Positions 47,510 to 57,304 of a stretch of 60,006 nucleotides of DNA are shown here, one piece after another (positions within the stretch are counted from its first letter, which is position 1; each line of letters starts with the position of its first letter). A program made the translations under genes and the position numbers. The stretch is from Rhodopirellula sp. (GTDB lineage: Bacteria; Planctomycetota; Planctomycetia; Pirellulales; Pirellulaceae), in the NCBI GenBank assembly GCA_002690925.1, contig NZGD01000101.1:1-60006 (forward strand). The letters run 5' to 3'. The notes beneath the pieces are model-generated. The model was not told the DNA's origin. It ran no database searches and saw only the letters and a list, made by a program, of their open reading frames with translations.

Positions 47510-48004
47510 TTAGCCTTTGGACATCATTTCTCGTAGTGCCGTTCTGAGCACCTGCGACAGTTCGTGATCCAATGTCCAAATTTTGATAGAGCGAGTATCC
47601 GGTAACGGATCAATGCAAATCTCCACCCACAACGAATTTCTCGGCATCACATCCTCAACTCGATCCGCCCATTCAATCAGAGTCCATGCTTGTTCTTGCT
47701 CAAAGAGTTCCTCAGCCCCCAACTCAAGAAATTCGTCCTCATCGGCAAGCCGATAGGCATCCAAATGATGCAGGGTCTGATCACCGCCATGATGCGACTG
47801 CAACAAAGTAAAGGTGGGACTGGTAACATCTGCCCGATCGACGCCAATCTCGCTTGAAATTGCTTGAACCAGCGTCGTTTTCCCCGCCCCAAGTGTCCCG
47901 ACCAAACCGATCGTCATCCGCCTGGGCAAACATGCAACGAGCCGAGAGGCCAATTTGTGCAAGCCATTGAGGTCCAGCGATTCAATTAAGAGTTCCGAGT
48001 CCAT
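47510..48004 (-). CDS. tsaE: tRNA threonylcarbamoyladenosine biosynthesis ATPase TsaE
   Basis: TsaE is the ATPase that helps TsaB-TsaD put the t6A modification on tRNAs reading ANN codons. The P-loop GTLGAGKTT (residues 36-44) follows VGL, and HHLDAYRLADEDEFLELGAEEL with LIEWADRVEDVMP are the conserved downstream blocks. The 164-residue length is typical. ATG 48004 overlaps the preceding stop (TGATG); GTG 48007 is directly in front and also in frame. It is followed by pabB after 16 bases. Confidence 0.93.
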   Translation of the reverse strand: MDSELLIESLDLNGLHKLASRLVACLPRRMTIGLVGTLGAGKTTLVQAISSEIGVDRADVTSPTFTLLQSHHGGDQTLHHLDAYRLADEDEFLELGAEELFEQEQAWTLIEWADRVEDVMPRNSLWVEICIDPLPDTRSIKIWTLDHELSQVLRTALREMMSKG

Positions 48005-49143
48005 CACTTTACATCCACCTGAGAACCGCTCAATCTGGCCAGACTGGAAAGCTGTTCGACGACCGCGACCGGACTGCCCGTCGAATCCATCACCGCGCGT
48101 TGTCGGTCAGCCCAACCGTCCCCGCGAGTGATTTCCTTGACGTACAACAGATCAGCTTCACAACCAAGATCCTGGGAAACATTTCGTAAACGATCGACCA
48201 GATCACAAGCAATTTGTGTGACAGGTTGGACACGATAATCTCGGGCGTGAACCAACTTGGCAGACAGACCATATCTCGCCGCCCGCCACTTGTTTTGCCT
48301 GACCATCATGGGGTGGCAATCAAACTGATAAGTGCCCTCGTCAATTTCATCACTTAACTTCTTAACCAAACATTGAATCAACGCCGTTAAACCACACACA
48401 TGATCCAGATTCCCTGGCATATCACATACGCGCACCTCGACTGTCCCAAAATTATGATGCGGCCGAACATCCCACCAAATTTCACGAATGGTATTAATGA
48501 ATCCCGTTTCGACCATATGATTCACCAACCAGACATACTCGCTCCAGTTTCGCATCAACGTGGGTAAACCGGCAGTTGGCAATCCTTCCATCAGTTTTGA
48601 TCGATGCGAATGCAGCCCGGTATCTCTTCTCTGCCAATAAGGGCTACTGGCTGACAGAGCCAGTAAGGTTGGTAAGTGCTGCATGATTCGATCACATATC
48701 ATGACTGCTTTGTCACCCGTATCGACTCCCACATGCACATGCAATCCAAATGTAATCATGCGGCGAGCAAGCTCCTGCAGCAATTGCATGAGACTGTGAT
48801 ACCGAGGTGTATCGGTAACGTGCTGATCTTCCCACAGGCCGAATGGATGAGTCGCACCCCACCACAGCTTCAAACCCTCCGCATCAGCCGCCTGTTCCAC
48901 CTGCTTGAGCTTTGCCGACAAGTCGCCACGTGCATCTTCAACGGTATGACAAACACCGCTGATCACTTCAACACAGCACTGCATCAACTCGTGTTTAACT
49001 TCATTGGCCACTTCCACGGGCAAACGTTCAATCATACGGCTACAACCACTTTCCAATTGGAAAGTGTCGCCATGAACAATTCCAAGTTCAAGTTCCACGC
49101 CAATGGTAGGAGAGGCGTTGGATGTGAATTCAAGTTTTGCCAT
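48004..49143 (-). CDS. Carboxylate-amine ligase, YbdK/GCS2 family
   Basis: The 379-residue protein belongs to the glutamate-cysteine ligase type 2 (GCS2, YbdK-like) family, which forms gamma-glutamyl amide bonds with ATP. Visible blocks are TIGVELELG at the N-terminus, ARRMITFGLHVHVGVDTGDKA, SSPYWQRRDTGLHSHRS and HHNFGTVEVRVCDMPG. I chose ATG 49143 because TAGGAG lies seven bases upstream; the frame also opens at 49164. Its substrate pair is unknown; a weak glutamate-cysteine ligase activity is reported for some relatives. It is flanked by an M20 amidohydrolase (113 bases upstream) and by tsaE with overlapping stop/start. Confidence 0.87.
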   Translation of the reverse strand: MAKLEFTSNASPTIGVELELGIVHGDTFQLESGCSRMIERLPVEVANEVKHELMQCCVEVISGVCHTVEDARGDLSAKLKQVEQAADAEGLKLWWGATHPFGLWEDQHVTDTPRYHSLMQLLQELARRMITFGLHVHVGVDTGDKAVMICDRIMQHLPTLLALSASSPYWQRRDTGLHSHRSKLMEGLPTAGLPTLMRNWSEYVWLVNHMVETGFINTIREIWWDVRPHHNFGTVEVRVCDMPGNLDHVCGLTALIQCLVKKLSDEIDEGTYQFDCHPMMVRQNKWRAARYGLSAKLVHARDYRVQPVTQIACDLVDRLRNVSQDLGCEADLLYVKEITRGDGWADRQRAVMDSTGSPVAVVEQLSSLARLSGSQVDVK

Positions 49144-49256
49144 CCTGATGCTCCTACAAATCATCCATCAATACATGTCTGCGACTATGTCAAAACGCGA
49201 CTCACCTTCAAGACCATTCTACGAAAAAATCCACTCGGTGCGGAACGATGCCACAT

Positions 49257-50492
49257 TCAATCTACCCGAGATTGATTAGCGGGATCAAAATAGTTAATCA
49301 CCGTAGCAGCAAAAAGCTGACTTCCAATCGCAAGGGCGCGTTCATCGATATCAAACGCCGCTGTATGCAATGGTGCGTTACCCACCTGATCACCACGAAC
49401 CCCAAGTCGCAACATCGCCCCGGGCACATGCTCAAGGTAATAGGAAAAGTCTTCGCTCCCCATACTGGGTTGTTCAATCCACTCAACGGCTCCCGCAGTA
49501 AGTGTCTGCCCGGTACTTTCGACCATCAGGTCAACCAGCTTGGCGTTGTTGACAACGGCCGGGGCCGATGCTCCAAGCCTCATTTCCAACTTACACCCTG
49601 ATTCCCGCTCTACTGCCTCGCAAACATCTTCGAGAGTTTCCAGAGCCACTCGTCTGCTTTCTTGATCCAGAGATCTTAATGAACCCGACAATCTGGCATG
49701 GTCGGGAATTACATTTGCACTGTGCCCAGCCTCGATCTGCCCCACTGAAAACACCACCGTTTCATGTGGATCAGCGGTGCGGGCGATTCTGCGAAATGCG
49801 GACTGCACCCAGTGAGTCGCCGCATCGATTGGGTCGTTTGTATTTTGCGGCCGTGCTCCGTGCCCACCCTTTCCGTGAATTTGGAGATGAACCGTGTCGC
49901 ACGCAGCAGCCAAAGCACCTTTGCGCACACCAATGCAACCCACCAATCGAGTGGGATCGACATGTAAAGCAAGGACAGCATGTACACCTCTCAAGGCGTG
50001 ATGATGAATCATGTGTTGGGCCCCAATCGCGAGCTCTTCTGAAGGCTGCAGGATGGCTCGCACAGACACCGGCCATGGCAATTCACCTGCCGCATCCATG
50101 GCCCCAAGAATTTGCATGGTTCCAAACACAATTGTCGCGTGTGCGTCATGTCCACATGCATGCATGACCCCATTGCGACGACTACGATAAGCGACAAGCT
50201 TGGAATCATGGATGGGTAACGCATCGATGTCACCGCGGATGGCAATGCACGGCCCACCGGCTAACTCGGCATCAGAAACAAGATCAGCTGTCAGACCGCG
50301 TCTTTCACCAGCCAGATGAGTGGGCAAACCAAGACGCGCAAACGCTGTCACCAAATATTCAGTCGTCTGAAACTCGTGGTTCGAGAGTTCTGGATTTTGG
50401 TGCAGGTCGCGTCGCATTGCCACCCACTCTGGATTCAATTGCGCCGCATGCTTCCCGATGCATCCAATCCAGTCTTGTTCATGCCTCATCAT
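49257..50492 (-). CDS. M20-family amidohydrolase (IAA-amino acid/hippurate hydrolase-like)
   Basis: A 411-residue metallo-amidase. The metal site motif is HACGHDAHAT (111-120), preceded by IRGDIDALPI (86-94); a Glu-containing ELAIGAQ block and a C-terminal MGSEDFSYYL motif complete the set. Such enzymes remove acyl or aryl groups from amino acids, peptides or amides. The frame extends to 50633 inside the MMPL gene, but the family start is near 50492; ATGs at 50498, 50492 and 50489 are all in frame, with GGGA upstream. The start overlaps the end of the MMPL gene (stop at 50479-50481), suggesting coupled translation. Confidence 0.9.
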   Translation of the reverse strand: MMRHEQDWIGCIGKHAAQLNPEWVAMRRDLHQNPELSNHEFQTTEYLVTAFARLGLPTHLAGERRGLTADLVSDAELAGGPCIAIRGDIDALPIHDSKLVAYRSRRNGVMHACGHDAHATIVFGTMQILGAMDAAGELPWPVSVRAILQPSEELAIGAQHMIHHHALRGVHAVLALHVDPTRLVGCIGVRKGALAAACDTVHLQIHGKGGHGARPQNTNDPIDAATHWVQSAFRRIARTADPHETVVFSVGQIEAGHSANVIPDHARLSGSLRSLDQESRRVALETLEDVCEAVERESGCKLEMRLGASAPAVVNNAKLVDLMVESTGQTLTAGAVEWIEQPSMGSEDFSYYLEHVPGAMLRLGVRGDQVGNAPLHTAAFDIDERALAIGSQLFAATVINYFDPANQSRVD

Positions 50493-52794
50493 TCCCATTC
50501 CCGTTGACCATCGTTTTTCGGGTTCCACCAAAACGCAAAAGCAGCGCGGGCAGGAAAACCAGATCAGCGAACAAAGCGCTGCCAATGGTAAGGATTCCCA
50601 TGACAGCAAAGATACGGTGGTCGCGTGAATCACTCAACAGTGCAGTACTGAAACCAATGATCAAAACCACAGTGGTCATAATCAAAGCAGTTCCCACTCC
50701 AACGAATGATCGCCGAATAGCCTGCCTGCGATCCTCCGTTTTACCACCTTCTTCACGATAGCGCGTCAGAAAATGGATCGTGTCGTCGACGGCAATTCCC
50801 AAACAAACCGTAAACGCGCAGACACTTACAATCTCAAGACTCTGACCAAACAACCATAACAGTGTTCCGGTGATGGCAAGAGGAAACACGTTCGGAATGA
50901 TCGAGATCAGCCCCAGTCGTAAAGACCGATAGACGACTGCAAGAACGAGGAAGATAATCAAACTAGCAGTTCCCAAGCTGATCGCCAGATCAACCACGAT
51001 CTGGTAGAGATTCTCCCAGCGTTCAACAGCCCCACCCGTGAGTCGAATTTGAAAATCCGGGCGTTGGGATTGCAGCTCCGCCAACTTGAACTGCACACGT
51101 TCAAAAGCTGGTCCATAAGCCGCGATGCCGATATCCTGAATCCGAAAACGAACCACAGCCCTGCTTTGCTCTGGCGTGTAGTAAGCGCGTTTCAATGGTG
51201 GCGGCAACAGATCCAACAACGACATACGTGTTGATGCATCCCCATCCCCCGGCAAAGCATCAATAAAATCACAGATTGAAAGTGGATTCCCAAACAGTGG
51301 TTCATTCTGCAGGATAGCATCGACCTCCGATAACACCTCGGCAATTTCACCATCAGCAGAATCAACACTTGCATTCCAACGCACCAACACCTCTGCGGTC
51401 ATCATACCTCCGAAACTTTCGTCGATATGCTGCAAGGCGATCACGGGCTCAGAGTTAGCGGCCATGCTGCTCGTCAGCTTTTCGTCAGGACGCATTTGCA
51501 AGGTACACACAGCAAGCACAACGGTGCCAGCAATTGCAATCCAACTAAAAACTCGACAGTGTTGCAAAACAAAGTCGATGATCACCGAAATTCTGCTGAG
51601 ATTCTGATCGACAAGATTCTTACCTACGCCTGTATGAACATTGCGACCGAGACGGCTAGCACAAGCAAGAGGAATGATGGTGATGACCGAAACGAAGGTC
51701 ATCAATACACCAATCACACAACAGTAACCAAATTCCCGGACAACCTCATGTCTTGCGGTCATGAGCGAGCCAAATCCAATTGCGGTCGTCAATGAAGTCA
51801 TCCAGCAGGCCAAACCGACTTCACGAATTGACTTACGTGCCGCTTCAACCGCTGGAACCCCACATGAGCGATGCCGCCGGATCTGCACCATCATGTGCAC
51901 CCCGTCGGTAAATCCAACCATGCACAGCAGCACAGGGACAATCACCGAGTTGAATGGATTGTCATCAAATCCGAGAAAATGCAGCAGACCAAGTGTCCAG
52001 AAAACCCCGAATGCAGGAGCCATTCCCACAATGATGACGGAGGTGATCCCACGAAATAAAATCAGTGCCGTTAGTAACGCAATCGAGTAACCAATCAGCT
52101 GATACTTAATTTCGTTTTTCCGAGTGCTGGCCGAGCGACTGATCGAGATTGGAACCTGACCAGTAACCTGAAACGAAATATCGACTTCTGTAAATTCGGA
52201 TGCCGCTTCGATCGCAGCATCACGCAAGCGATCAGTGCAATCAGAATCCTGTTGAACGAACAGCCAATCAAGATTGACCATCAACAACATCGTACGTCCA
52301 TCAGGCGACAGCAATTGCCCAACGACCAGTGGATTCGCCAAAGATCTTTCCCGAGCATCGTGAAGTCGTTCAAGCGATGCCTCTCCCTGCGGCAACAGTG
52401 GTTGTGAAAGGCTAAAAATATTCAGGGGTGGTGCACGGTCCATCCAGACCACACTGCTAACCTGATCCAAAGCTTCCAGTGAATCCACAACGGCTCGCAT
52501 CGCTTTCACGCCCTGAGCAGAGAAAAAATCCTCCGAGCGTGCAACAACAATCACATTCCCAAGATCGACTCGCAAAGGCTCGACGTCGGGCACGGGTTCC
52601 GATGGACGTGATTGAAAACCTGCCGTCTCTCCAGTCTGCTGAGTTCCTTGATCTCTGTATGTTGGCTCTGGAAATAAGACACTGGGATCATAATGGCCAA
52701 TCGCCATCAGTGCAGTCCAACCGACCAACAGAAACAAGGTCAACCGCCGGTGAGCGACAATCCAATCAGCTAAAATCCCAAAGCGACTAAACAC
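50479..52794 (-). CDS. MMPL/RND-family membrane transporter
   Basis: The 771-residue protein has the two-half layout of MMPL/RND exporters: a first membrane helix (RLTLFLLVGWTALMAI), a large periplasmic loop, about five membrane segments (QLIGYSIALLTALILFRG and following), then a second set near the end with DTIHFLTRYREEGG, the usual loop before the last helices. Substrates of such proteins range from lipids and hopanoids to drugs; none is indicated. It overlaps the M20 gene downstream by about 14 bases. The redoxin fusion gene begins upstream on the same strand, with 24 bases between its stop and this start. Confidence 0.88.
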   Translation of the reverse strand: MFSRFGILADWIVAHRRLTLFLLVGWTALMAIGHYDPSVLFPEPTYRDQGTQQTGETAGFQSRPSEPVPDVEPLRVDLGNVIVVARSEDFFSAQGVKAMRAVVDSLEALDQVSSVVWMDRAPPLNIFSLSQPLLPQGEASLERLHDARERSLANPLVVGQLLSPDGRTMLLMVNLDWLFVQQDSDCTDRLRDAAIEAASEFTEVDISFQVTGQVPISISRSASTRKNEIKYQLIGYSIALLTALILFRGITSVIIVGMAPAFGVFWTLGLLHFLGFDDNPFNSVIVPVLLCMVGFTDGVHMMVQIRRHRSCGVPAVEAARKSIREVGLACWMTSLTTAIGFGSLMTARHEVVREFGYCCVIGVLMTFVSVITIIPLACASRLGRNVHTGVGKNLVDQNLSRISVIIDFVLQHCRVFSWIAIAGTVVLAVCTLQMRPDEKLTSSMAANSEPVIALQHIDESFGGMMTAEVLVRWNASVDSADGEIAEVLSEVDAILQNEPLFGNPLSICDFIDALPGDGDASTRMSLLDLLPPPLKRAYYTPEQSRAVVRFRIQDIGIAAYGPAFERVQFKLAELQSQRPDFQIRLTGGAVERWENLYQIVVDLAISLGTASLIIFLVLAVVYRSLRLGLISIIPNVFPLAITGTLLWLFGQSLEIVSVCAFTVCLGIAVDDTIHFLTRYREEGGKTEDRRQAIRRSFVGVGTALIMTTVVLIIGFSTALLSDSRDHRIFAVMGILTIGSALFADLVFLPALLLRFGGTRKTMVNGNGNDEA

Positions 52795-52818
52795 AACACG
52801 TCATCCTGGAAAACTACC

Positions 52819-54888
52819 TCAACGACTTGAAAGGCGTTGCAAATACTGACGTTCGACGTCTTGAGCGCTCAAGGTTCCATCATTGCCACTCATTCGCCAG
52901 AAAACCCCATAGGGAACTGACTTTGGCAATTCACCTCGGGTGATCACTCCATCGCCGTTGGTATCAAGCCGCCCAATGTAGCGTGTCGCATAGTCCGAGG
53001 CTGCCTGAAGATCATCCGTGCTCCAACGCTGAACGGCTTCGGTTCGAACTGGTGGAAGCGATTCCTTCAACGGCACGGCGACAGTCACTATCGTCATTGC
53101 CATTTCCTCCCACGTTTGATCTCCCCAGAAGACGGTCGCATTGGGATCAGGATTGACAGGATTGTCTTGAGAATTGTCAAACACGGCACTGAATGTCATG
53201 CCCGTGACCTCCCGCAATGGGACAGGATCAGCGAGCTCATACCGATGCTGCCAGCCAAAATCATATTGTGGCACTTCGAGAATCCGCTGAACCTGATCAC
53301 CCCGCTGCAATTCAAAGGAAAACGATTTTCCTCGCACATGCATATGGGGTGCAATTGCCAACAAAATCCCTTGGCGTGGAAAAGATCGCACCTTTCCTTT
53401 CACTACATGGTTCGCAGCACCTTTAGGAATTTCAAAATCCGAATTGATCCCAAATAAAGACAACACCTCGTGGGTTACTTTTTCTTTGTCCATGAATACC
53501 AAACCAACTTCAGTCCGATCAGAAGTCGTTGTTCCGCAAGGTGTGTAATGCATCTGCAGCACAAACTTGGCTCCGGCCGGAACTCGGATTGCATGCCCCT
53601 CACGCACCTGTGAATTCATCTGTCCCGGCACATGACCGCTGACCAACATCGGAAAACTGATCTCATTTCCATCAGGCATTCGCAGTAAAAGTATTGCATG
53701 ATGGACGACGCGAGGATCACCTGGCCTCAGCATGACGGTAGACAGCCAGCGTTCTTCCTCAAACCCGGGATCCAAAACACTGTACTGATAATCAATACCT
53801 TGATTCAGTCGCTCGGAGGGCAATTCGGCAGGTACTTCATAGGGCTGGGGCATGCGAAGAACCCTATCTGGCTTCACCGGCCAACTGTCCTCTGCTGGAT
53901 ATACCACGTCTGCTTCCAACTGGCCGGGATCACCATAGGGCGTCCCAGCTTCCACCCATTTGCGAAAGAGGGCTTTGTCAGCTGCCGAAAGTTGCCGGGA
54001 ATTCCTGAACCGGTCGCGTCCCGCCGACGCATGCCAGGGCGGCATGCGTCCCTGCTCTATTACCTCAAGGGACATATCGGCCCAACCAATGACCTCATCG
54101 TATTCGTCCAAGGCGAAGGGTCCAATCTGGCCAGTGCGATGACACTCAGCACAGTTTTGACGAAGCATCCTGCTAATCTGATTGCAAAAGGTAACCTCTG
54201 ATTTTTCGTCTACATCACGCGGCAAACTGATAAGACAACCGGTCGCAGTTGTCCGAGGAATCGAGATTGGTTCACCTGCCAACAGTTGCTCGACAGCAAG
54301 TCGCAAATCATCTCGTTCGAGCCGTGGCCGCAAGAGCCCAGGTCGATACTGATCGTCAATGCGCCCTTGATAGCGAACCGCACCCTCGTCATCAACGACG
54401 AATACCTCTGGAGTACGAGAAGCCCCAAATCCCAAAGCCGTAGCCCGGTCATAATCCTTCACCATTGGAAACACCAACTGATGCTTCTCCACAAACGCAG
54501 CGAGATCCGGCATCGAGTCTTGAACATTACTGTTGACGCCAACGAATCGAACTCCACGCTTCTTGAACTGTATTGCCAAGCGATTCAACCGGGGTGCATA
54601 CAAGTTTGCCAGCGGACACTCGGCTCCAAGAAAGCACACCACCCAGCAGGTCGCATCAGCATCAGCATCAGCTCCCACAACAAGGACACTTCCATCTGTC
54701 GCGGGTAAAGAAAACGTCTCAGTGAGAACACGAAGCTCGGTATCAGCATTCGCGTGCTCGATATTGGACGGGGCAGGGTCCACCGCATAAACATCGTTCT
54801 TTCCCCCCCAAAAAAAGGTGAGCACAAAAACCGAAAAAAAACAATGGAAAGATGTGCGAGCCAACAACCTTTGATCTTCCTTCAACAT
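52819..54888 (-). CDS. Redoxin / single-haem cytochrome c / copper-monooxygenase-like / EF-hand fusion protein
   Basis: The 689-residue protein has a signal peptide (FHCFFSVFVLTFFW). Residues 55-205 are redoxin-like (CFLGAECPLANLYAP, Cys 91). Residues 235-290 form a class I-like cytochrome c with a haem motif CAECH (246-250) and a possible axial Met 282 in RMPPW. Residues 390-560 resemble the C-terminal copper domain of PHM-type monooxygenases: HH at 395-396, QMHYTPC with His 446, and APHMHVRG (512-519). The last 60 residues have EF-hand-like loops (LDTNGDGVITRGE, SGNDGTLSAQD). I chose ATG 54888 because it begins at the signal peptide; the frame reaches 55098. Electron flow from haem to copper is plausible but inferred. 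Confidence 0.83.
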   Translation of the reverse strand: MLKEDQRLLARTSFHCFFSVFVLTFFWGGKNDVYAVDPAPSNIEHANADTELRVLTETFSLPATDGSVLVVGADADADATCWVVCFLGAECPLANLYAPRLNRLAIQFKKRGVRFVGVNSNVQDSMPDLAAFVEKHQLVFPMVKDYDRATALGFGASRTPEVFVVDDEGAVRYQGRIDDQYRPGLLRPRLERDDLRLAVEQLLAGEPISIPRTTATGCLISLPRDVDEKSEVTFCNQISRMLRQNCAECHRTGQIGPFALDEYDEVIGWADMSLEVIEQGRMPPWHASAGRDRFRNSRQLSAADKALFRKWVEAGTPYGDPGQLEADVVYPAEDSWPVKPDRVLRMPQPYEVPAELPSERLNQGIDYQYSVLDPGFEEERWLSTVMLRPGDPRVVHHAILLLRMPDGNEISFPMLVSGHVPGQMNSQVREGHAIRVPAGAKFVLQMHYTPCGTTTSDRTEVGLVFMDKEKVTHEVLSLFGINSDFEIPKGAANHVVKGKVRSFPRQGILLAIAPHMHVRGKSFSFELQRGDQVQRILEVPQYDFGWQHRYELADPVPLREVTGMTFSAVFDNSQDNPVNPDPNATVFWGDQTWEEMAMTIVTVAVPLKESLPPVRTEAVQRWSTDDLQAASDYATRYIGRLDTNGDGVITRGELPKSVPYGVFWRMSGNDGTLSAQDVERQYLQRLSSR

Positions 54889-55180
54889 GCGATACGAATA
54901 TCCCGCTTGGCTAAATTCGCTCCGACGCAAATTCGACTTCACTTGAGCTTCTTGGAAATTAACCGATGAATAATGAACAGAACAATGAAAAACCGACTTC
55001 CCAAATACAACGAAAGTCCATCCGCGCTGCCCACGATCGAAATGCAACAACCATCGTGACCTACGAATCGCGCCGACATCGAGACGCCACGCGTTCAATC
55101 GGGCCGGCGTATAGTGGACACAGCAAACGAAAATAACGCAAGCGATTCAGTCGCGACAGATTGTTACAGACCACCAACCA

Positions 55181-56008
55181 TCAGCTGCCAGAGAGTTCAC
55201 TTGATGGATGGTGTCTGTTGGTAATATCGACCGCAATGTCGTGCAACTGGCCATTACTTGCAACGACACTTGACATTTCCAGCGGAAGCGGTGCTCCCCT
55301 CCCATCGGTGACTCGCCCGCCTGCTTGCTCGACGAAGAGACGACCAGCGGCGAAATCCCACGGCGACAACTGGTACTCAAAGAACGCCCCGAATTGTCCG
55401 CAACCAACCTGACATAAATCGAGCGACGCCGTACCGAATCTACGAATCCCATGAATGTCATGTCCAAAGAACTCTTCAACCGCATTGAGGGTACTCCGCA
55501 TCATGGCGCCGCGGTCATAATAAAACCCGCAACCGACCAGCGTCTGCGCAAGTGAATCTGAATCACAGACCTTCACCCGCTGACCATTACGAAAAGCACC
55601 GTGATTTTCAGCCGCTGTAAAGAGCTCGTTGCGGGCAGGATTGAAAATCACACCAACGGTTGGTTTTCCGAAATGGTAGTGAGCGATGGAAACCGCAAAA
55701 TGCGGGATCCCATGGGCATAATTATTAGTGCCGTCCAACGGATCAATCACCCATAAATGCTCGGCATTGACATCACCGTCAAGATCTTCTTCACCAAGTA
55801 GTTCATGATCCGGAAACAGGTTCCCCAAATATTCACCGATAGCCTTTTCGCTATCGAGATCAGCATCACTGACAAGATCGTAAGTCTTCCCCCCAGCCGA
55901 CGACTTGTCACGCATTTGAACCCCGTCGCTCAGATAACGGTTCAATACCTCTCCACCTAATTGGGCGGCTTGGATAGCTGCATCTAATAATGTTTTGTGC
56001 TCAGTCAA
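55181..56008 (-). CDS. Inositol monophosphatase family phosphatase
   Basis: The 275-residue Mg-dependent phosphatase shows GEEDL (72-76), the core WVIDPLDGTNNYAHG (86-100) with both metal-binding aspartates, and the C-terminal SPWDFAAGRLFVEQAGGRVTD. Members act on inositol phosphates, nucleotide 3'-phosphates (CysQ) or histidinol phosphate; the motifs alone do not decide. The length is normal. It is followed, after 292 bases without a gene, by the redoxin fusion gene, and preceded by an aldo/keto reductase on the same strand. Confidence 0.88.
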   Translation of the reverse strand: MTEHKTLLDAAIQAAQLGGEVLNRYLSDGVQMRDKSSAGGKTYDLVSDADLDSEKAIGEYLGNLFPDHELLGEEDLDGDVNAEHLWVIDPLDGTNNYAHGIPHFAVSIAHYHFGKPTVGVIFNPARNELFTAAENHGAFRNGQRVKVCDSDSLAQTLVGCGFYYDRGAMMRSTLNAVEEFFGHDIHGIRRFGTASLDLCQVGCGQFGAFFEYQLSPWDFAAGRLFVEQAGGRVTDGRGAPLPLEMSSVVASNGQLHDIAVDITNRHHPSSELSGS

Positions 56009-56102
56009 AACCCAGTTTCCATTTTATAAGATTGAGATGGTTCTTTCGATTTAACAGAAAGGGAACACACGATTGGGAGGATCGTTGCCTGTGTGATGCA
56101 AG

Positions 56103-56127
56103 GCGGACAAGATGAAGTCTTGTCTGC
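56103..56127 (-). terminator. Hairpin downstream of the second aldo/keto reductase
   Basis: GACAAGA (56106-56112) pairs exactly with TCTTGTC (56118-56124) around TGAAG, and can extend to ten pairs with one G-T (56103-56127). It lies about 32 bases past the stop of the minus-strand reductase. A second, shorter hairpin (GCAAG/CTTGC) lies nearby. No T-tract follows, so function is tentative. Confidence 0.4.
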
Positions 56128-56158
56128 AGTCACCGCAAGGCCTTCTTGCTTGCAGTGT

Positions 56159-57145
56159 TTATTTGCCGCTATACCAAACACCACGCAACCAATTGTGTCT
56201 GTGCAGTCGTTTGATCAATTCATCTGGCAAGTCCCGCAGTCTGGAGGTTCGCGTATTCATCCTTGCTTGCTCCTCGTTGCGCATCCCGGCGATGACCGTA
56301 CTGACCTCAGGTGGTGACATCGCAAACTTTAAAGACAAGTCGGCGAGCGAATACTGTTCTGCCAACCCAAAATCCTCAAGGTCGGACTGGATCGCTTCGA
56401 CACGATCCGCTGTTCGCGCCATACGATCGCCCGCAAAGTAGTTGCTGCGAAAATCTGCTTCGGGAAAGCGATGATCATTGGAGTATTTTCCCGTCAGCGA
56501 TCCCTCGTCAAGTGCCACTCTAACAATCACTCCTGTCCCAGTCTCGGCCGCGACCGGCAACAATTGCGCCGCTGGTTCTTGATGAAACAAATTGAAAATG
56601 ATTTGCACCACATCAACCAACCCATCCCGCATCAATTGAATTACACAAGCCTGATCATGCTCCGGCGTACTAACACCGATCAAGTCAATTTTACCCTGCT
56701 CACGTAATTGCCGAAGCACCAACAATGGCTGCGGATCATCGTTCCAAGCTCGAGTCCAAGTATGCAACTGCAGGAGGTCGATGCGATCAGTGTTGAGATT
56801 TCGCAAGCGCTGCTCGACGTTTGCTCGTAAATAGGCAGCCGAATAGCGATCCTGCCAGCGACAGTGGGGACTGGGCGGCCAAGGACCTGCATCGGGCGGC
56901 GTCTTTGTCGCCACCAAAATGTCGTCAGTTCGGTCTCTCAAGACACCCGCAATGATTTGCTCACTCCGGCCATCTCCATAACCCTCCGCAGTGTCGATGA
57001 AGTTGACCCCACCATCCAAAGCGGCGTGGAGAGCCGCAATCGAATCCGCGTCACTCTGATCACCCCATCCTCCCCCAATCGCCCAACCGCCAAATCCGAT
57101 CTCCGAAACGTATGGTCCATGGCCCGAGAGTCGTCGTTGTTGCAT
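56159..57145 (-). CDS. Aldo/keto reductase
   Basis: The 328-residue protein has the family tetrad: Asp and Tyr in NFIDTAEGYGDGRSE, Lys in ILVATKTPP and His in LLQLHTWTRAW. The N-terminal SEIGFGGWAIGGGWGDQSD resembles NADP-dependent aldo/keto reductases of Planctomycetota; the substrate is unknown. It is a different branch from the reductase at 18766, with its own divergent promoter region toward the glycosyltransferase. The start ATG 57145 has no obvious Shine-Dalgarno sequence. Confidence 0.88.
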   Translation of the reverse strand: MQQRRLSGHGPYVSEIGFGGWAIGGGWGDQSDADSIAALHAALDGGVNFIDTAEGYGDGRSEQIIAGVLRDRTDDILVATKTPPDAGPWPPSPHCRWQDRYSAAYLRANVEQRLRNLNTDRIDLLQLHTWTRAWNDDPQPLLVLRQLREQGKIDLIGVSTPEHDQACVIQLMRDGLVDVVQIIFNLFHQEPAAQLLPVAAETGTGVIVRVALDEGSLTGKYSNDHRFPEADFRSNYFAGDRMARTADRVEAIQSDLEDFGLAEQYSLADLSLKFAMSPPEVSTVIAGMRNEEQARMNTRTSRLRDLPDELIKRLHRHNWLRGVWYSGK

Positions 57146-57304
57146 GCTTAGCAGTCTGTTTCAGGCAGTAGTTGTCGTGTCAGGTGGCAAATTGTGCGGA
57201 TTAGCGAACAAGGTCCTAGGGGTATACCAAGAAGTCAGTGGTTTACCCGCCTGTCGCCTCGATCCACTCAACTCCAGCGTGAGCGATTCCGAAAGTTTTT
57301 ACTA

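Noticed and set aside
49568..50167. 199-residue plus-strand frame opposite the M20 amidohydrolase
   Set aside because: Antisense shadow without family features.
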